The notes below the pieces were generated by a model, which did no database searches, was not told the origin of the DNA, and was given only the letters and a program-made list of their open reading frames with translations. A DNA stretch of 64,000 nucleotides from Aphelocoma coerulescens (lineage: Eukaryota > Chordata > Aves > Passeriformes > Corvidae). The DNA lies in assembly GCF_041296385.1 (NCBI RefSeq), contig NW_027184085.1, positions 56,945,109 to 57,009,108 on the forward strand, in the 5' to 3' direction. This document shows positions 1 to 14,433 of this stretch, piece by piece (position 1 is the stretch's first letter; each line of letters begins with the position of its first letter). Position numbers and translations under genes: made by a program.

Positions 1-2185
1 ATTGCATCATAATTACCGAGGAAATGCTGTAATCCTGCTGGTTCACTTACTGACAGCCCATTTCTCCAGTGCAGGCATACTTCCCACAACTGGCAATGAC
101 CCAAAAGCTATGCCAGCTTTATTCAGCACAAAACAATACGGCAGAAAGAAATAGTGTGCAGAATCATAGGAACGGCTGTATCTTAGCTGCACATCCCAGT
201 GCAATTACTACAAAAGTGGAAAAATATGCTTATTTTGAAATATTTGGTAAGATAAACATTTAACAAACTAAGGCTGGATTTTCTCAAGTCTGTTTGCCAT
301 TCCCATGCATTTCCTTGCACTTGAATCACAGGTTTCCAGATTATAGATTGTTAGTTGTCCCCCAGTGTTACAATTATGGGTGATGGGTTCAGTTCATATA
401 GATGGCAAAGCTAGCAACTATCCCTGCTGCCTTTCCCATTCACTGTACCTCATTTTATATTGCCACCTTTCTATACAAGGCCTTCAGAGTGCCTTGCAGA
501 CAAAAGACTCATTCACCTCTTGCAAGAGGAGATAAACACCTTTCCTACCACCTCTGCTTCCTCTTGACCCTATTAGCTTTACTTCTCAGATTCAGATTCC
601 TTACCAGAAACATCAAAGTGGTATTAAAGAGGCATATTGAGAGAACAGCAATAGGAATGGCAGAGCATGTAAAAAAGGGACTGAGAGGGAAAAGACAAGG
701 TGGTAAGGGTTTAAGATCTGGCAAGTGACCAGACCCTGCTGCTGACTGACAGATATTCTACTAATCAGCAGCTGGGATAAGTCATTCAAGGTAGCTTTGT
801 TTCCTGCATTTTATTTGCCAGAGTAACCACATTAACATGGGTCAATAGTTACAACGCCTATAATGTCTAGCACATAAACCATCATCTAACTGCCTGACTT
901 GCTTATTACCATCTGTCATTCAAAAAGCTCTTATTTGAACTCTGCTGCTGTCAGTTCCTCATAAAGGCTTATTTTTATAATTAGATTTTTAAATAGCATG
1001 AAAAAATAAGATTCCTGCAGGATTTTTTAGCTCAGTGATGGTTCATAAGAGGATAGTAATATTGCTAGCTATTTCAGTATATTAAATACAATCTCCTAAA
1101 TGAGCAAAACCGAAGTTAAGACCAGAAAATCATCTATGATAACAGCTTTCCACAAAATGTTGATCACTTTTATTATATTTGTATTTCAGTGCATCACAAT
1201 CTGTGTAATACTTGAAACAAAAAAACAAATGAAATAAATAACAGCATGTACTTAAACATGCTTACAGAATTATGGGGCTGTGAAAAATGACATGCTATTC
1301 AGCTACTAAGTATAAAAAATCCCAGCTGTTTGATACAGTGAGGGAAATATATTGGTTTTACATTTTATAATTTCAAACCCTGTTGTCAACAGGTAACTTA
1401 TGCTACTTTATATTCCACTCATCACAGCCCACTGTAATTCCTTCTGGCACAACCAAGTAAAATATATCCCCCTGTGCTGACACTACTTATTGTTTTTTGT
1501 CTCCTATAAATGATTTGTGGCTGTGTTTTGAATTTTTGTAAGAATATTTCCAGAAGCTTTAAAAAGAAAGAGTACAGTCAGCAGAGAAGACATAACAATA
1601 TTTGAAATAACAGCAGAAAACCTTTGGTTAATTGTCTGACCCTGCTTAATTTTCTTCCTCCTACTTTTTGCCAGAGTCCCTCTGGCCCCTCTTTTCTGTT
1701 CAGGCTCATCAAGTAGTCATGGAATCTATTAAACGACTTGCTTGAGGCTATTTGAGCACGTGAGTGCTGCTCACTCCAGCCCGTATGTCATACTTTGAAA
1801 TGAATTGAGAACCTGTTCGGGTATAATGAAATGTTGGTTAGGCACGCCTGTGTCTCGCCAGTGGAGGAAGGAAATACCACACATGGTGAAAACAGCCATG
1901 AGCATGAAAAGGGCTCTCTTTCATCTTGATACCTTAAGCTAATTAAAAGAGTCCATTCACAGTTTTCAGTCTCAACTATTTTCAAACACCCTTTGACTAC
2001 TAAGGCATTCATATTAAATTGCAGACCTCTGCTTGGGTTTGGCAAGGCAGTCAGATAGAGCAAAAGTCTGTTTCCTTACCAAGAAGGCCCACTTGATTTG
2101 AAGCCCAGAAAGCTGATTTGTTGGTGATTTTTTTCTGTGACTTTTGACACTGGAGTACTTTTAAAAAGAAATTTTGGTCATATTT
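1..2185. other. AT-rich noncoding stretch, no gene seen
   Basis: Unique-looking AT-rich sequence. The open frames are short (under about 110 codons), have no recognisable domain and no supporting splice structure. I see no repeat family or RNA gene. Confidence 0.6.
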
Positions 2186-3375
2186 CACAGAATTTGGTAA
2201 TTTCACAGAATCGTAGAATCACAGTCGCAGAATCACAAAATGGTTGAAGTTGACATAGTCCTCTGAAAGTCATCTGGTCCAAATCCCCTGCTCATCATAG
2301 AGCTGGTTGCACAGAACCATGTCCCAATGGCTTTTGAGTGTCCCAAAGGATGAAGAGTCCACAGCCTCCCTGGGTATCTGGTGCCAATGCTCAGTCACCC
2401 TCACAGATAAAAAGGGTTTTGTGAGGTTTAGAGGGGGTATCCCATGTGTTAGTTTTCACTCATTGCCCTATTCTGTTCATTGAGCACCACTGAAATGAGC
2501 CTGTCCTCTTTGCACCCTTCTTTCATATCCTTGTACATATTGATGGGATCCCCACATGCCTTCTCTTATTCAGTTCTAACACTTTCAGACTTTTTTTATA
2601 TGTGAGGGATATTTCAGCCCCTTGTCAGCCCTGTGGCCTTTGCCTTTGGTGAAGTCATGCTGACTACTCCTGATGATTTTCTTCTACTTTTGTGCCTGGA
2701 AATGGTTTCCAGGATTAGCTCCTCCACTGCCTTCCCAGAGACCAAGGCAAGGCTGAACTGTCTGTAGTTCTCCAGGTCATATTTAACTTTTTGAAGATAG
2801 AGATGACATTATAACATTTTCTTTCCTCCAGTCTTTTCATACTTCTCTCTGTTGCTGGGATCTGTCAAAGATTATTGAGAGTGCTCCCACAATGAAATCT
2901 GCCAGATCCCGTGAGTGCATCGCAAGAGAGCCCATGGATTTACATGTGCCTGGTTTGCTCATGGTCTCTGACCTGATCCCCTTCCACTAAGGGCATTTCT
3001 TCCTTCCTGCAGGGAACCTGGCCTTCCTAAAGGCTGTCTTTGTATAAAGGCTGAGGCAAAGGAGGCGTCAGTATCTCAGCCTTTCCCAAGTCCTGTAGAA
3101 AAAAGTCCACTGTCTTACTGAGTAGAGGGCCCATATATCCCCTAGTTTTCCTTTTACCTAGGTACTTAAAAACACTTGTTGTTCTTTGATGACCTTGGCC
3201 CCATTCAATTCCTTTTGAGCTTTAACTTTCCTAGCTCCATCCTAGGATGCATAGGCAATACTATTCCTCTCATGTTACTTATACTTCCTTCAACCCTTTT
3301 TAAGCTTCCTTTTTATCTTTGAGTTTGGCTAAGAGCTCTTTGTTCATACACACTGGCCTCCCATCTTTTGCATTT
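2186..3375 (-). mobile_element. CR1 LINE, 3' half with internal deletion
   Basis: The left edge carries the short tandem terminal motif of CR1 (cacagaatcgtagaatcacag, reverse strand), followed by the familiar CR1 3' UTR. On the minus strand, about 2,620-3,110 matches the CR1 ORF2 region around the start of the reverse transcriptase: remnants of the 'LSIIF', 'DWRK.NV' and 'LILETISRH' blocks are readable between stops and frameshifts. The sequence jumps from this block straight to the 3' UTR near 2,600, so most of the reverse transcriptase is deleted. It is old and non-coding. The right boundary is approximate. Confidence 0.85.
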
Positions 3376-6300
3376 CTATGATGGAAATGAAGCATAGCAT
3401 CCATTGTGCATTTCCCGCAACAATAAAACATTTTCAAACTTTTCCATTACAAAATTCTAGGTCACAAAGAAAGCTTCTTCACTTAAACCACTTCATTTTA
3501 ATACATGACTTAATGGAGACTGGACAATTGGTTGATTTAAACACCAACACTACCTATATAATTAGACTAATATTTATGGAACTAATTTTTCAGGGTTCAC
3601 AGCAGGTTTCGCTACCTAATAGAAAAAAAAAAAAGCATTACCCCTAGAAAGGAGAAATCCAAGCAACTATTTTGCCAACAACATTAGGGACATTATCAGT
3701 GTCATGACCTTCGGCCTTTGATACTTTCAAGAGTTGTCCCTAGGGAAATCATGTGCTGGAATGTTAATCTGTTGCTTCTCTGACCTTCTATACATGTACC
3801 ACATTATTATTACAACCACATGCTTCCCTTTTCATGCTGTCATTTTGACAATGGGGTCAATGGGCAATTCATCTCTAGACCAGATAGCTGGAAGAAAGTG
3901 GATACCAGTAAATGAAATTAAATTGTAAATGGATATTTCTAAAATCGCAGTAAGACTGCTTTGTGGCAAGACACCCAGCTTTCTAATTATACACTATGCA
4001 AGGTAAAAAGTGTGTGGCATGCATATAACAATGGTTAGAGATAATGCATGGAATGATCACAGTGCTGGCATTTGTTTCAAGCTTTTCACAGCTTATTCTT
4101 TAAACACACAATGCTCTTTGAATAGCATCTAGGAAGATTTATTACTTGAGTTTTCCTAGCCCACATCATAGTTCATTCTTTCACCTGACATTTGTTTCAT
4201 CTCCCAAACTTAGCATGACTGGCACTACTTCAATGTGCCTTAAAACAAAAATAATAACAATGAGCTTTAGCACAGGGAAAATAATTACTTGCTGACAATC
4301 AGATGTTGTGTCTTTTTTTTGTGCTTTGAAGTGAACAATATTCTTGTCTCACAAGCCTCCTCATAATGACTCCACATACAGAAACATCTATTTCCCCTTT
4401 CAGAGGCAGCAGCAGCAGAGAAAGGTACAGTTCTGTGTTAGTCACACCCAAAATTAGTCCACTACTTGAATTTCCTGTGCGCTCATGAGCTGCATCAATC
4501 AGCAAGTGTGCTGTAGTAAAACTTGATAATCCTTGCAAAAGATTTCAATATTTTAATCTGGTTTGATTGTTTTTTCTTCACCTCATTTTAGACATCAAAT
4601 GCTTTGATATTTCATTGTCCAATACAAGCCTCTTTGCTTCTCTAGCACAACAACCTGAAAATATACTTAACAACATAATCAAATTGTATAGTTTGTTTTA
4701 ACTATATGAACTACAGTTTTGAGTTCTAAGTCCTTAAGCCTAAGGGAGGTGTGATCCTCAATGTTGTTCAAACATTTCTGGCCACTAGCACATGAATCAC
4801 AATTAGCATGCATCCCAGATTTAAACTACATTGAAAAAGCTTGTTTTGAAACTGTCATCACAGAGGAAAATGAGAAAAATGAAGTTCGAGTCTTGATTTT
4901 CTAAAGTGACACAATCATTACAAGTAACTTCTATGCATTTTTCCCTCTAAAATAGAAGCTAACATGTTTTCTAAGTCAAAACTAAAGTAATCTTTTGAGG
5001 CCTTTTATTCTGAGATCACAATGATGAATAAAAAAAAAAAAGACTTCTTAAGAAAAAGAATGGGGTATTAAAGGTCAGCAGATCACACAATTCAAATTAT
5101 ATATCCTGGGCAGAAAAAAGGCTCTGCAGAAGAATGTCAAGAATGTTGGGCTTTTGTCTTACTTTCAAAGAAACATTTCAAATTAATACATGTCTACTGT
5201 AGCTCTAATAAATTTGAATGATGTATTAAATTACTGATAATGCAATCTTTAGTTTTGGAGCCTGAACATAATAACAGGCATTTCTCACTTTAGAAAATTT
5301 CTCTAACTTTCCTATTAGGTAAAGTGATAAGAAACCTTGGTAAAAAGTATAAGATATGTATCCAGTACAAAACATGACAAATCTACAAACCAGACTTAAT
5401 GTTTAGACAACAACTTGGGGGTCAGGAAAGTTTTTCTCCCGAGTTGACCCAAAACTTTAAGTAAGATTCATTAAAAAACAGCCATTTAAAGAAGATTGTT
5501 TAAATGCTATTCTGTGAACTTGGCCCAAACTCCAGTATCCATTTTCTGCCTTTTTTCACAAGTGATAACATTAGAATTAAAACTGGATGTGGAAAATTAT
5601 GATAAAGTAATAAAGTGGAAATAAAGTAGAAGGGGCTTCATAACAAAGCAAAATATATTTGAAAAAAATAAGAGGTTTAAGGTTTTAGAAATGACAGATA
5701 GAAACATTCATTATAGCAGAAAATAAAATCAAAAATAAATTTGTTAGTGTATAACAAAATTTTAGCCCATAACCCAATTTTCACCTTGCAAAGATAAGGC
5801 AATCCCTAACCACAAAGCACAGGAGAAAATAAGAAATCTTGTCCTAAAAAATATTTGAATTATGGAGGAAAATTACTGAAAAATTTGATATTTTGGTCAT
5901 TCAGCATAGCATCAAGCACTGGCAGCACTGGCAAGAATACAGCATGTGCTGCATCCAGAGAAACAGCAAGTATTCATAGAAGGTGAAAAATTATTAAACA
6001 GGGACTTCTTTCTGAAACTGGAAAGGGTGTCATAGAAACTATAAATTCATAGCTCTAAATCTCTACGTTTTGAAGAAAATGGACTGAGAGCCTATTTAAG
6101 GATAAAATAGTACAAACCCAGGATAAGACTAATTCTGCAAGGTCAAATGAAAAAAGTTTAGAACAGAAATCATGTCAGAGTCCTTTTGAGAGCAGTTGTT
6201 TGTGATTTAAAGGAGTTGCTATCAGTAGCTTAGCTTTTCTTAAGGCATTTTTAAAGTGGCTCCAAACCAGACCATTAAGTAGTGTAACAACAGAGGATGG

Positions 6301-6540
6301 GGCAATATAACACTGTGAACTAATGAAGGAAGAAAGATATAGCAAATGAGCCACGTAGAATATAAGTCCTTTGCCGTGGTTGAGCTACATAAGACTTTGC
6401 AGTGTCAGACAATGAATACAAATAAACCAGGACAGGGTTGCCTGAAAAGAGCAATATTGCAAAAGAATCGTAAATTGAGATATCAGAAGTGTCATGTGTT
6501 TTTACATGTCTTTAAAAATTACAAAATTTGGTTATTTAAT
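3376..6540. other. AT-rich noncoding stretch, no gene seen
   Basis: Unique AT-rich sequence with short A runs, for example around 5,029-5,041. No recognisable gene, RNA or repeat family. Confidence 0.55.
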
Positions 6541-7170
6541 TTCTGCCAGTGTTCCCAGGTATCAAAGAAGGCCAGAAGTGTCCTGGCCTGTATCAGCAAT
6601 AGTGTGACCAGCAGAACCAGATTGTTCCCCAGCACTTGGCATTGGTGAGGCCACACCTTGAGTCCTGAGTTCAGTTCTGGGACCCTCCTGACAAGATTGA
6701 GGTGCTAGAACAATTGCAGAGAAGGACTATGGAGCTGTTGGGGGATCTGGACCACAAGCCTGATGATGAGCAGCTGAGGGAACTGGGGTCCTTCAGCCTG
6801 GAGAAAAGGAGGCTGTAGAAGGGAGCGACCTTATCACTCTCTACAGCTACCCAAAAGGAGACTGTAGTGAGATCAGGGTTTGTCTCTTCTCTCAGGTAAG
6901 ATGTAACAAGACGAAAAATGCCCTCAAGTTTCTCCAGGGGATATTTAGGTTAGATATTAGGAAAAATTTCTTTCCCAAGGGTCTGGTCAGGAATTGGAAC
7001 AGCCTGTCGAGGGCAGTGGTTGAGGCACCATAACTAGAGGTATTTAAAAGATGTGTAGATGTTGTATTTAGGGACATGGTTTACTAGTGGACTTGGAAGT
7101 ACTAGGTTAATGGTGGGACTCAATGACCTTAAGGGTCTTCTCCAACCTAAACAATTCTACAATTCTGTGG
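6541..7170 (+). mobile_element. CR1 LINE 3' end
   Basis: Plus-strand CR1 covering the last part of ORF2 and the 3' UTR. It contains the blocks 'ctgagggaactgggg', 'ttaggttagatattaggaaaa' and 'ccaacctaaacaattctac', and ends in the tandem terminal motif (attctacaattctgtgg) at about 7,170. It has several stops and is non-coding. Confidence 0.9.
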
Positions 7171-10100
7171 CCCTGGATCCTTTAAAATTCATCTTTCCAG
7201 GCTCTTATCTGCAAGTCAGAAACACATTTCTAAGAGAACTGAAAGATGACCTTAAAACCAAATGACATGAATCCAATATCTAAGGTTTTCAGAGGTGTTG
7301 GTTGCAGAAACAGGTTTTTCTGGTATCTGGACTGTGGGGTGAATTGCACATGCCTGGTTTTATTTATTACTTTTTTTTTTTTTTTTTTAATTTAGTTACA
7401 CCTGGCAGGCCTTTTGCTAGGCAACAACTGTTGTCCCCACTGAGCCCTTCCTCTTTTTCCACTTCTCTGATGACCTTCCCACCTTCTACCCAAGGGTGCT
7501 TATGCTGGAAAATAGAAACAATTAACCTGAAGATGGAAAGGACCAGAAAGAGGGTACCATTGAGCATGACAAGTTTGGAAAAGAGAATAGAATAGGAAAA
7601 GAAAATCTCAATAACAGCTGCTGTGACAGGCAGAAATGTTCCCTGGAGACTGGCGCAAGCCTCTCCCCAAAGACCAATACCTAGCAGAGCATAAGCTTCC
7701 ACTCTGCTCTCTCCTTGCTCTCTTTGCTGGCACTATAGCAGAGTTATTCCTGGCCACTGGAAGAGTGATGTAAAAAGTTTTTTTCTTCCCATCTCCCTAG
7801 AAATACTATGAGGATGGGAGAAATGAGTTCAGACTTGCCTCACTAGAATCAATTCAGCAGGTAGGAAAGAAAGCAATGTCCTAAATGCCTATACATCACT
7901 GCTGTCTTTTTACATGCTAGCTTGGAGGAAATCATGCCTAGATTGCTTCAGGACCAAACCTGCAGCCCCTGCGCAAGACAGGGGCCCTCTCAGTACAGGT
8001 AATACTCTTCCAGTATTATTCCAGTATTGGAAATGTGCAGCTAGAACAATTTATGTCACCTAAACAAAAAAACAATGAAGGGATTGAAGTGCTTTTACCA
8101 CCCATGATGTCCCGATTTTTCTGCACAGGAAGAAAATATCACACCTTTCATTGCAACAATTAAACACATCCAGATACCCCTGCTTTGACCTGTGGTGTGT
8201 CCTGGGAAGCTCTTCCACTGTCTGTGGCTGTCTCTCCTAAATAAAAGATAGTTAAGATGGAGGTTCTGCTTTGCCTCTGCACTTTGTCCTGCCATGAGGA
8301 AGATGCTCCTAGAAAAGTGTACCAGCCCTCCGCAAGAGTGCGGCTACCAGATAGTCCCTAGTGCACTACCCTAAAAACACATACAACGTCTTTCATGTGG
8401 CTTTTTACTTTTCCTCTGATGTCCCAGGGGATTACTTTGCTGTTATTTCCACCTAAACTGTTAATGGTATTCCTACTTAATTACTGGGCTATTTATCCTC
8501 TACATATATAACCAAACCACTCCAACTGCCAGATTGAATGCCATATATTTGCTTCCTGATGCTTCTGCTGATCTACTCATTTCAGGACATTGGTTGCTTT
8601 AATACCACTGTGTGGATTCTGTATTCCCACTGTGCACATTTTGTTCATGGAAGAACTGGCATTTATTTTTGTCCCTGAGAAAGGTCATAACTCATGAATC
8701 ACAGGAATAATTAAGAGAAATTAAAGTATTTTTCCCATAGCACAGATGGTAAGGGTCCCTAAACTGATTAAAGTATATTATCTATATAAAATGACATTTC
8801 ATAAAGCAACTACTAATAAAGCTGATTTTTTTTGCAATAATTTTTATTTGCAAGAGAAGTGTTTGTTAATATCTATAAAAATGTCATTTATCCCCTGAAA
8901 ATATTTTTATTCATTTAGTATTTGAGAAGTTACTTTCAAAGTGTCTTTTTTCTAATGCCAGAAGACAAAAATGAAACATCAGTTACTAATGGATTGAGAT
9001 ACAAATATGCTGGAATGAAAGTATGTTTATGTCACATTTCAGAGTAAGCTTTCAGACAGATATTGACATCAGTTCAAACAAAATGCAAACAGTGATTGTG
9101 TGGTTCTCCGTCTTAAAACATACTTGTCAGAAGATAAACAGCAAAAAACCTAAAAGGTGAATAAAAAAAATAGAGGTGAATGAAAACAAAAGGAAAAAAG
9201 ATCAGCAGTATAAGAAAAAATTAGTTCATCATTTTCATCATGTGCTATTGTGGGAATTATGCTGTAATATCTGCTGCATGTATAATGAATTCAACATGAT
9301 TAGTCTTTGGCCCTGACCCATAAAAGTGAATGCATTTATTCACTGATTCAAAGTTAAACAAATATTTAACATCTTTTCTGGAACAAACCTTTTAGGGTAC
9401 ATCTCAGTTTCAATGACACTAGCAAAAACTTTGCATTTTACTTCAAAAGTAAGGAAATTCTTCCTGCTGTTTGCCACCTTTTGAAGCAAAGGCACCTTTA
9501 TTACTCTCTATCTCATATTTGTGTTTTCACATTTCCCTTCATGTCCATCTAAGCCAACCGCCTTTTTGTCTGATGAGTGTATCTCTGACCCAGGGTTCTT
9601 CTATACCTACCAAAGCTTTCACTACATGGGATTTTTAAATGTATCTATTTAAACGTCTGTAAATCTCTCTATAGGCATATTTCCCTTAAGGATGTTACAT
9701 TCGGTATAGTTTACGCTAATGCCAAATACTGCTTAAAGAAAATAAAAACTCATACAAACAAATTGTCTCCCCACAGTATCTCTGAGGAAGCTGCCTTTGA
9801 GACATATTCCTGCCAAAAGTGTATTTTCATATCTAAAACCTGCAGTTCGTGTAAACAATAAATAACTGAAGATAAATTCTTTGAATTTGAATCCTAAAAA
9901 ATCCACAGAAAATTAAAAGTCAGGAAAAATAATAATTTCAAAGGAGCTTGGGGGTAAATTTATCTTTGAATTGTCCATACAGTTCTTGTACTTCTAAATA
10001 GCAAGCTGGGGGCTTGGATTTTTTTGGTTTTTTGGGTTACTTTTTGGTTTCGTTCGTTTGTGTTTCACATTTCAGGTGTGATGTTTAGTTGGTTGGTCAG

Positions 10101-10314
10101 TTTTGCATAATTCCAACTGCATACTAAATACAAAAACCACTGTCCCTTTACAAAACGTATTACCACTGCTTCAGATGGACTAAAAGCAGATGTGAGCTAC
10201 ACTGTGAGTATTACTTAGACCACAGATTCCAACAAATAGAAAGGCATGTGCTCACTGAAGTCTGGTTCAGGAAGAGCCAAAAATAGCTCAGTAGTGAGGG
10301 GAACTTCTCTTTTA
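7171..10314. other. noncoding stretch, no gene seen
   Basis: Unique sequence with an 18-base T run at 7,371-7,388. The overlapping open frames at 7.3-7.7 kb owe part of their length to that homopolymer and have no domain. Nothing else is recognised. Confidence 0.55.
7371..7388. repeat. poly(T) tract, 18 bases
   Basis: Uninterrupted run of 18 T on the plus strand, likely length-variable. Confidence 0.95.
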
Positions 10315-10600
10315 TTAAAATGGTACAGGTTGGAAAACATCTTTGCAGAACACCTTGTTCAAGTTCCCAAGCAAAGCCGGCCCAACAAACACAAACTCAG
10401 GACTGTGTCAAGCTTTGAATTAATCCAAGAATAAAACAACCCTGAAACCCCCTTCACTTCTTTAATACTTCCATGGCAATGCTTTCCCAATATCTCACTG
10501 GAATTTTTCTTGCTGCAGAATAAGGCTGTTGCCTGTCATCCTACCACATCTCTGAGAACAGCCCAGCTCTCTCTTATCTGCAGATTGCAGTGAGATTCTT
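10315..10600 (-). mobile_element. Old CR1-like 3' end remnant
   Basis: The plus strand begins with 'atggtacaggttggaaaacat' and then shows degraded blocks of the usual antisense CR1 3' end: the 'ttgctgcag' and 'gttgcctgtcatcctaccac' regions followed by 'gagaacagcccagctc'. Similarity is weak and terminal repeats are not clear. It would be the oldest CR1 copy in the window. Confidence 0.45.
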
Positions 10601-13600
10601 AAAACAGCAATAAAAGTCTAACATTAGACTTCCCTTTAAGTTTTATGCTGTGTGGAAGAAGTCTCTATCAAAATGGGACAATCCATTTTAAGAATAAATT
10701 GGGCAGGAGTAAAATGTAAGAAAAGTAAAACAGCAAGGAAAGAAGGAGCTAAATATAGAATGCACAAAGCTGAGAGATATCTTTATATACTGAAGCTAAG
10801 CAGCTGAGAAAGGGGCTGCAGAGAGGTGTGTCTGCTGGTGGACAGTCATCAGAGGGCTGCCAAATAAGAGTAAATGGGAAAGCACAGGCAGTATATGTCT
10901 TCTGCATAGTAGATGAACCAGTTGCTAATGGCTTCACAGAAGCTGGAGGATCTGACTCTTCTAAAGATGAGCATGCATCAGTCATGCCCAGAGGAATTCA
11001 ATGTTCCACACATGGATTTGAGACCTTCTATCCCTAGTGCATATGAAAGTATGCATGTGTGTCATGATAAGTTCATTTTCCTGAGTCAAAGATCTTTTGT
11101 TCAGTGAGCATACAGCATACTATGACTACTGCAGACACGGTCTCTAACTCTGAGAAGTAAGACATTTGCCATGTTTGTATGAGTTTTATACTCATAAATG
11201 TAAAACAGATGCCTATTTTATAAACATGTTCTTCTGGAAATTATGTTGTTTAAACTGTTAAATAATAATTTCTTCTAAGCAGATCAGATTCTTCTGTCCT
11301 CTGTACCAGTATAAAAACTCTTCTTACAGCATTTCAAAAGCACCTACTCTTTCATTTGTAGGTTCAGATTTTCTTCAAAGGGAACCATCCTATTATCTTC
11401 CGTAGAGTCAGAACCTTCTAAAAGTGTCTCATAAAAGTATTTGATAAAGATCTAAAGAGAGAGGAAATCTTTTGATATATAATGAAATAATTTTGAATCA
11501 TTCTTCCACATGCAAGAGCAAGACAATGTATCATTTTAAAGAAGCATAATCTACTTGGCACACAGCATCAATACAGAAGTTCTTCTCCCCATTTGCTACT
11601 GAGCTAAATTGCAGTGGCATCAGTTTACAAAATCAATTACTGATCATTAAAACAAAATAATAAATAAGATATACCTTTTTGTTAAAAAAAAACCCCAAAC
11701 AGCAAAGGATACAAGTATTGAATTTAAGCAAGGAATATTAATGTGCTCAACACAAAAAAAAATGCAACATAACAATAGGAAGAAGATATCAATATGTTGC
11801 TTTTGATCTGGGAAGGACTAAGAAAAAGTTCAGTTTACATGAACTTCTTGTCAAATGGACTTTTCTTATGCTAGTTTATATGGACTAGTGGATGGCTAGA
11901 AGATTTGAGGTAAACTTTTGAGGAACTGAGCTGCAAATCAGAGACAAAGCATGTTTTCTCATTGAGCACAGCCTGGTAAGATGGGTAGGAATGTATATTT
12001 AATGACACACCACAGACTCTCTAACAGCCCATGCTGAGTGAGCATTCATACATTCATATTCTTCAAATCTTATAAAAGGTACCTGAAACATGGCTTTGTT
12101 ACATAAATTTAAGACTAATATTTGCCATCAATATTTTCTACTTTCTACTTCTTCATTTTTACATGATTTTTTCTTTCTGCTAACTTGCTCTCTCCCTCAA
12201 TGTAATCCTCTATGATTATTCCAATTACAGAATTACACTTTTTCTGGTACAATTTTATTTGGTAAAACACAGCATTTTCAAGCTAATTTTATTATTTGAA
12301 ACTTGTGATTATTTTCACTGGTAGGAAAGTCTAAAATTGCATGGTGGTCACAAATCACACCAATACATAATACAGCACCGAATTTCAAGTGGTCTTCTCT
12401 GAGGCCATCTTTGCTAACTGCCCTCTGCATCGCCAGGTTTCTTCAAACGATACTTCAGCAAATAGAGAAGCACAGGAAATTCAGGCAAGTGCTGCTGCAG
12501 ATCCTGATGCCAATAAAACAAGAATGATGAAGTGCTCACCAAGATAGAAGGCATGAGGTTAAGTGCACAATCTAACCACATTCCTGTTGAATTGCAACAA
12601 ACACTTGAAGATTGCTTTGTCTTCTTTTCCAAGCTTAACTCTTTAATTTGTTTCCAACCTCTTCATTGCCTCTCCCTCCCTCCCTTCCTCATTTTCCCCT
12701 GTCTCTGTGTTGTGCTGACTGGGCACTCTGCTCTGTTCCACACATGAGACCAGCAGAGCAACACTGATTAGAAACATTGATTATGGTGGATGTCAGTGAG
12801 AATACCAATGCAGCATCAATCCTGATCCTCACAAAAGGGAGGAGAAAGACAGTGAGGTTGGAGGAAAAACAACCAAAATTCAATGACTGCTGGTAACTTC
12901 ACGATCTTAAATTCACTTACCCTCAAAAACTTCGTTGTTTTGAAATTAAGATATTTCTTTGTGTTAAAATCTGTGTTATCTCAGATCAGTTTAAATAGAA
13001 TGAATGATAGAGAATGGCAAAAAAACCCTTACAATTTTGGGAGTTGTCATAAACTTGCTGCTAGGAACTAGTGAGCTGCTCTCCCCTTTATTTCTAGGGA
13101 AGCTTTAAGGATGGGCATATAGATCTGTAACCAGGGTTGTGTTGGCTGAAGATCTCTCCTGACAGCAGACAGGGTTGGCTCAAGACTTTGCTAGTGAAGC
13201 TACAGCAGAATCTGTCTCTGCTAATAACAATCTACTGCATTCCTCTGTTACAGGAACTACTTTGCTTTTATACCTGTGGAGAATAATTATTAGTGAAGCT
13301 GCCCTTTCTACCATGAACTACCTTCAGGTTTTCGGTGGTTTTACCACGGTATCCTGGATAACACTTACATCAAATCCCATTATGAGCTCTCTTATCAATG
13401 TAAGACATTAGGGAAGGGGTCAGTTACATGATCGAGTTGCAATAGCATGATGAATTCCCTATCAGCCTTGCTAGTGTAATAAGCTGTGTATTGGCTCTTA
13501 GCCCACTGCAAGTGTGAGGTAATTTAAATCTCTTCTATTTAAGTTTAAGAAAAGGGCTTTCACCTTACTTTGCCAAAAGCTAGAAGCAAGAACACAGCCT

Positions 13601-14390
13601 GGTACTGCAGTTCAGCTGATATGCAGGAACTTGATATTGTGTTTGTAGTTGTGGGAAAAGTCAATGGACTGACATTTATCATGCACGGGAAGGATGAATT
13701 TGCCTATCATTCTGTAGTCAAGAGTAACATTTAATACTGGTTCAGAAGGGAGTGATTCATTCCCAGCCTCTTCCCTACAGTGAGGAAGGACAGGTCCTAC
13801 TGCCCACATCCATTTAGTCACGGGGATACAGTACCAAGACCCTTAACTCTTTACCTTCATCTTCAAGGAATAAAGAAAAGATGCATTCCACTGAGCAGTA
13901 CTGAGGGAAAGTGAATAAAAGCAAGACACAGCTTGGGTGTTTTCTTGCCTACTGTCCTGGAGATACAGCTAAAATAGTAGATCCACTTTGTTTAAAAAAA
14001 TGCAGACTTTACAAAGCAGTACCATATATAGGCCTAATGTACACATTATATTAGAAAATGAGGATTAGGTCAGTACTGAGACCAATGTTTCAATATGAGA
14101 GACCTCCAATTCATATTCTGTGTTTTTACTTTTTCTGGTTTCCTTCTCTTTTACATTTTACATCACTTCTACACATATGAAAAACTCTATTTATTGGGGA
14201 TTCAACAGAGGACCAATTTTCTAACAAGTAGAAGTTTTGAACTCATTTATGATGAAATTTCTATAGTTTACTAGAACTTATTATGTATGCCATGCCACTG
14301 CAGACTGCCTCTCAACCTTCCCAAAATATTTCTCATCCTCCATTTTTAAGAATTAGGAAAAAAAGGAAAGAAAATAAAAACCAACTGGAG
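10601..14390. other. noncoding stretch, no gene seen
   Basis: Unique AT-rich sequence. No recognisable coding domain, RNA gene or repeat family. The short frames on both strands near 10.8-11.1 kb and 12.4-12.9 kb overlap one another and look accidental. Confidence 0.55.

Positions 14391-14432
<42 letters not shown>
14391..14432. repeat. poly(A) tract, 42 bases
   Basis: Forty-two consecutive A residues on the plus strand, preceded by an AATAAA at 14,373-14,378 and followed by A/C-rich sequence. It may be a simple-repeat expansion or the 3' tail of a retroposed transcript. No parent transcript is recognised upstream. Confidence 0.95.
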
Positions 14433-14433
<1 letters not shown>

